DNA of 6,023 nt from Dehalococcoidales bacterium (lineage in GTDB: Bacteria > Chloroflexota > Dehalococcoidia > Dehalococcoidales > RBG-16-60-22): the NCBI GenBank assembly GCA_030606585.1, contig JAUWGD010000106.1:1-6023 (forward strand), read 5' to 3'. Every line of letters starts with the position of its first letter. The first letter of the stretch is position 1. This document shows positions 5,606 through 6,023 of this stretch, in pieces. The position numbers were made by a program, and so were the translations under genes. A model generated the notes under the pieces. That model did no database searches. It saw only the letters and a list, made by a program, of their open reading frames with translations, and was not told where the DNA came from.

Positions 5606-6023
5606 ATGATAACAATCATAGACTATAATGCCGGTAATATCCGCAGCGTCCAGCGCGCCTGCTCCGAGGTCGGCGTGGAGGCAATTGTCACCAGCGACCC
5701 CGCCGCCGTTGCCGGAGCGGAAAAGATAATCTTTCCGGGGGTCGGCGCCGCCCCCAGCGCCATGGCATACCTGGAAAAAACAAGGCTGGATGCCGCCCTG
5801 AAAAAGGCCTTCAAGGCGGGAACCCCGATTCTGGGGATTTGCCTCGGGGCGCAGATTATCCTGGAAAGCTCCGAGGAAGGCAACCGGAAGTGCCTCGGAC
5901 TGGTGGCGGGGAAAACCGTCCGTTTCAGGCTCAAAGACAAGCTGCTCAAGATACCGCACATGGGCTGGAACGAAGTCACGGTAACGCAGCCCCACCCCCT
6001 GCTCGACGGTATCCAGCCGGGGG
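5606..6023 (+). CDS. hisH: Imidazole glycerol phosphate synthase glutaminase subunit HisH (cut by window edge)
   Basis: HisH hydrolyses glutamine and passes ammonia to HisF, which forms imidazole glycerol phosphate and AICAR in histidine biosynthesis. Residues 1-139 of an expected 200 or so are present. It is a class I glutamine amidotransferase: IDYNAGNIRSV (5-15) is the HisH N-terminal signature, FPGVGA (43-48) the oxyanion region, and GICLGAQII (77-85) the nucleophile elbow with C79; IPHMGWNEV (116-124) is the HisH-specific motif at the HisF interface. The catalytic His-Glu pair lies beyond the edge. GAQ replaces the more usual GMQ after the nucleophile; GTQ and GAQ variants exist, so function is not in doubt. 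ATG 5606 is the only possible start, because TAA at 5591-5593 closes the frame upstream. No Shine-Dalgarno sits at normal distance. It is probably carried on the ppsA-dgt transcript; hisF or other his genes may follow. Confidence 0.95.
   Translation, partial: MITIIDYNAGNIRSVQRACSEVGVEAIVTSDPAAVAGAEKIIFPGVGAAPSAMAYLEKTRLDAALKKAFKAGTPILGICLGAQIILESSEEGNRKCLGLVAGKTVRFRLKDKLLKIPHMGWNEVTVTQPHPLLDGIQPG

Noticed and set aside
5426..5995. Minus-strand open frame (189 codons) opposite dgt and hisH
   Set aside because: It crosses the end of one well supported gene and most of another, with low-complexity composition and no family resemblance.
1..6023. Mobile elements, CRISPR, phage genes, toxin-antitoxin or defence genes
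   Set aside because: No transposase or integrase frames, spaced repeats or terminal inverted repeats; every sizeable stretch is filled by compact core genes with short gaps (largest gap 264 bases).

Overview
The window is about 6 kb of moderately GC-rich bacterial chromosome. It reads as ordinary core genome, with no sign of a mobile element, CRISPR array, rRNA or tRNA. Three things together suggest an anaerobic member of the Chloroflexota, most likely class Dehalococcoidia: an atpZ-atpB pair whose subunit a carries an extra N-terminal membrane helix, a BFN-domain protein followed by a small zinc-ribbon protein with a Chloroflexota-like C-terminus, and a short (749 aa) PEP synthase followed directly by a short-type dNTP triphosphohydrolase. 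The assignment rests on remembered family resemblance, not on a search, and is moderate in strength.

Left half (about 1-2010), all on the minus strand. Reading in the direction of transcription from the centre: a BFN/DUF151 protein (2008-1454) and a 108-aa zinc-ribbon protein (1418-1092) form a probable two-gene operon behind a strong sigma-70-like promoter (2077-2048) and end near a perfect 10-bp hairpin (1070-1048). Next is a 99-aa repeat-built beta-rich protein of unknown function (1002-703). After it, a second clear promoter (626-597) starts the ATP synthase operon with atpZ (568-353) and atpB (from 353, running off the left edge).

Right half (about 2160-6023), all on the plus strand. 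A promoter with a perfect TTGACA and a perfect extended -10 (2196-2227) drives ppsA (2273-4522). The dNTP triphosphohydrolase (4519-5556) overlaps the ppsA stop by 4 bases, and hisH (from 5606, cut by the right edge) follows after 49 bases. The BFN and ppsA units are head to head across a 264-base divergent control region.

Functionally this is energy conservation (F0 assembly and proton path), the entry to gluconeogenesis (pyruvate to PEP), nucleotide pool control and histidine biosynthesis. I found no convincing undescribed system. The most useful points are start-site corrections (atpB begins at a GTG 44 codons upstream of its first in-frame ATG; ppsA and atpZ begin downstream of their longest open frames because their promoters lie inside those frames), the orphan Shine-Dalgarno upstream of hisH, and two small unrecognised genes.
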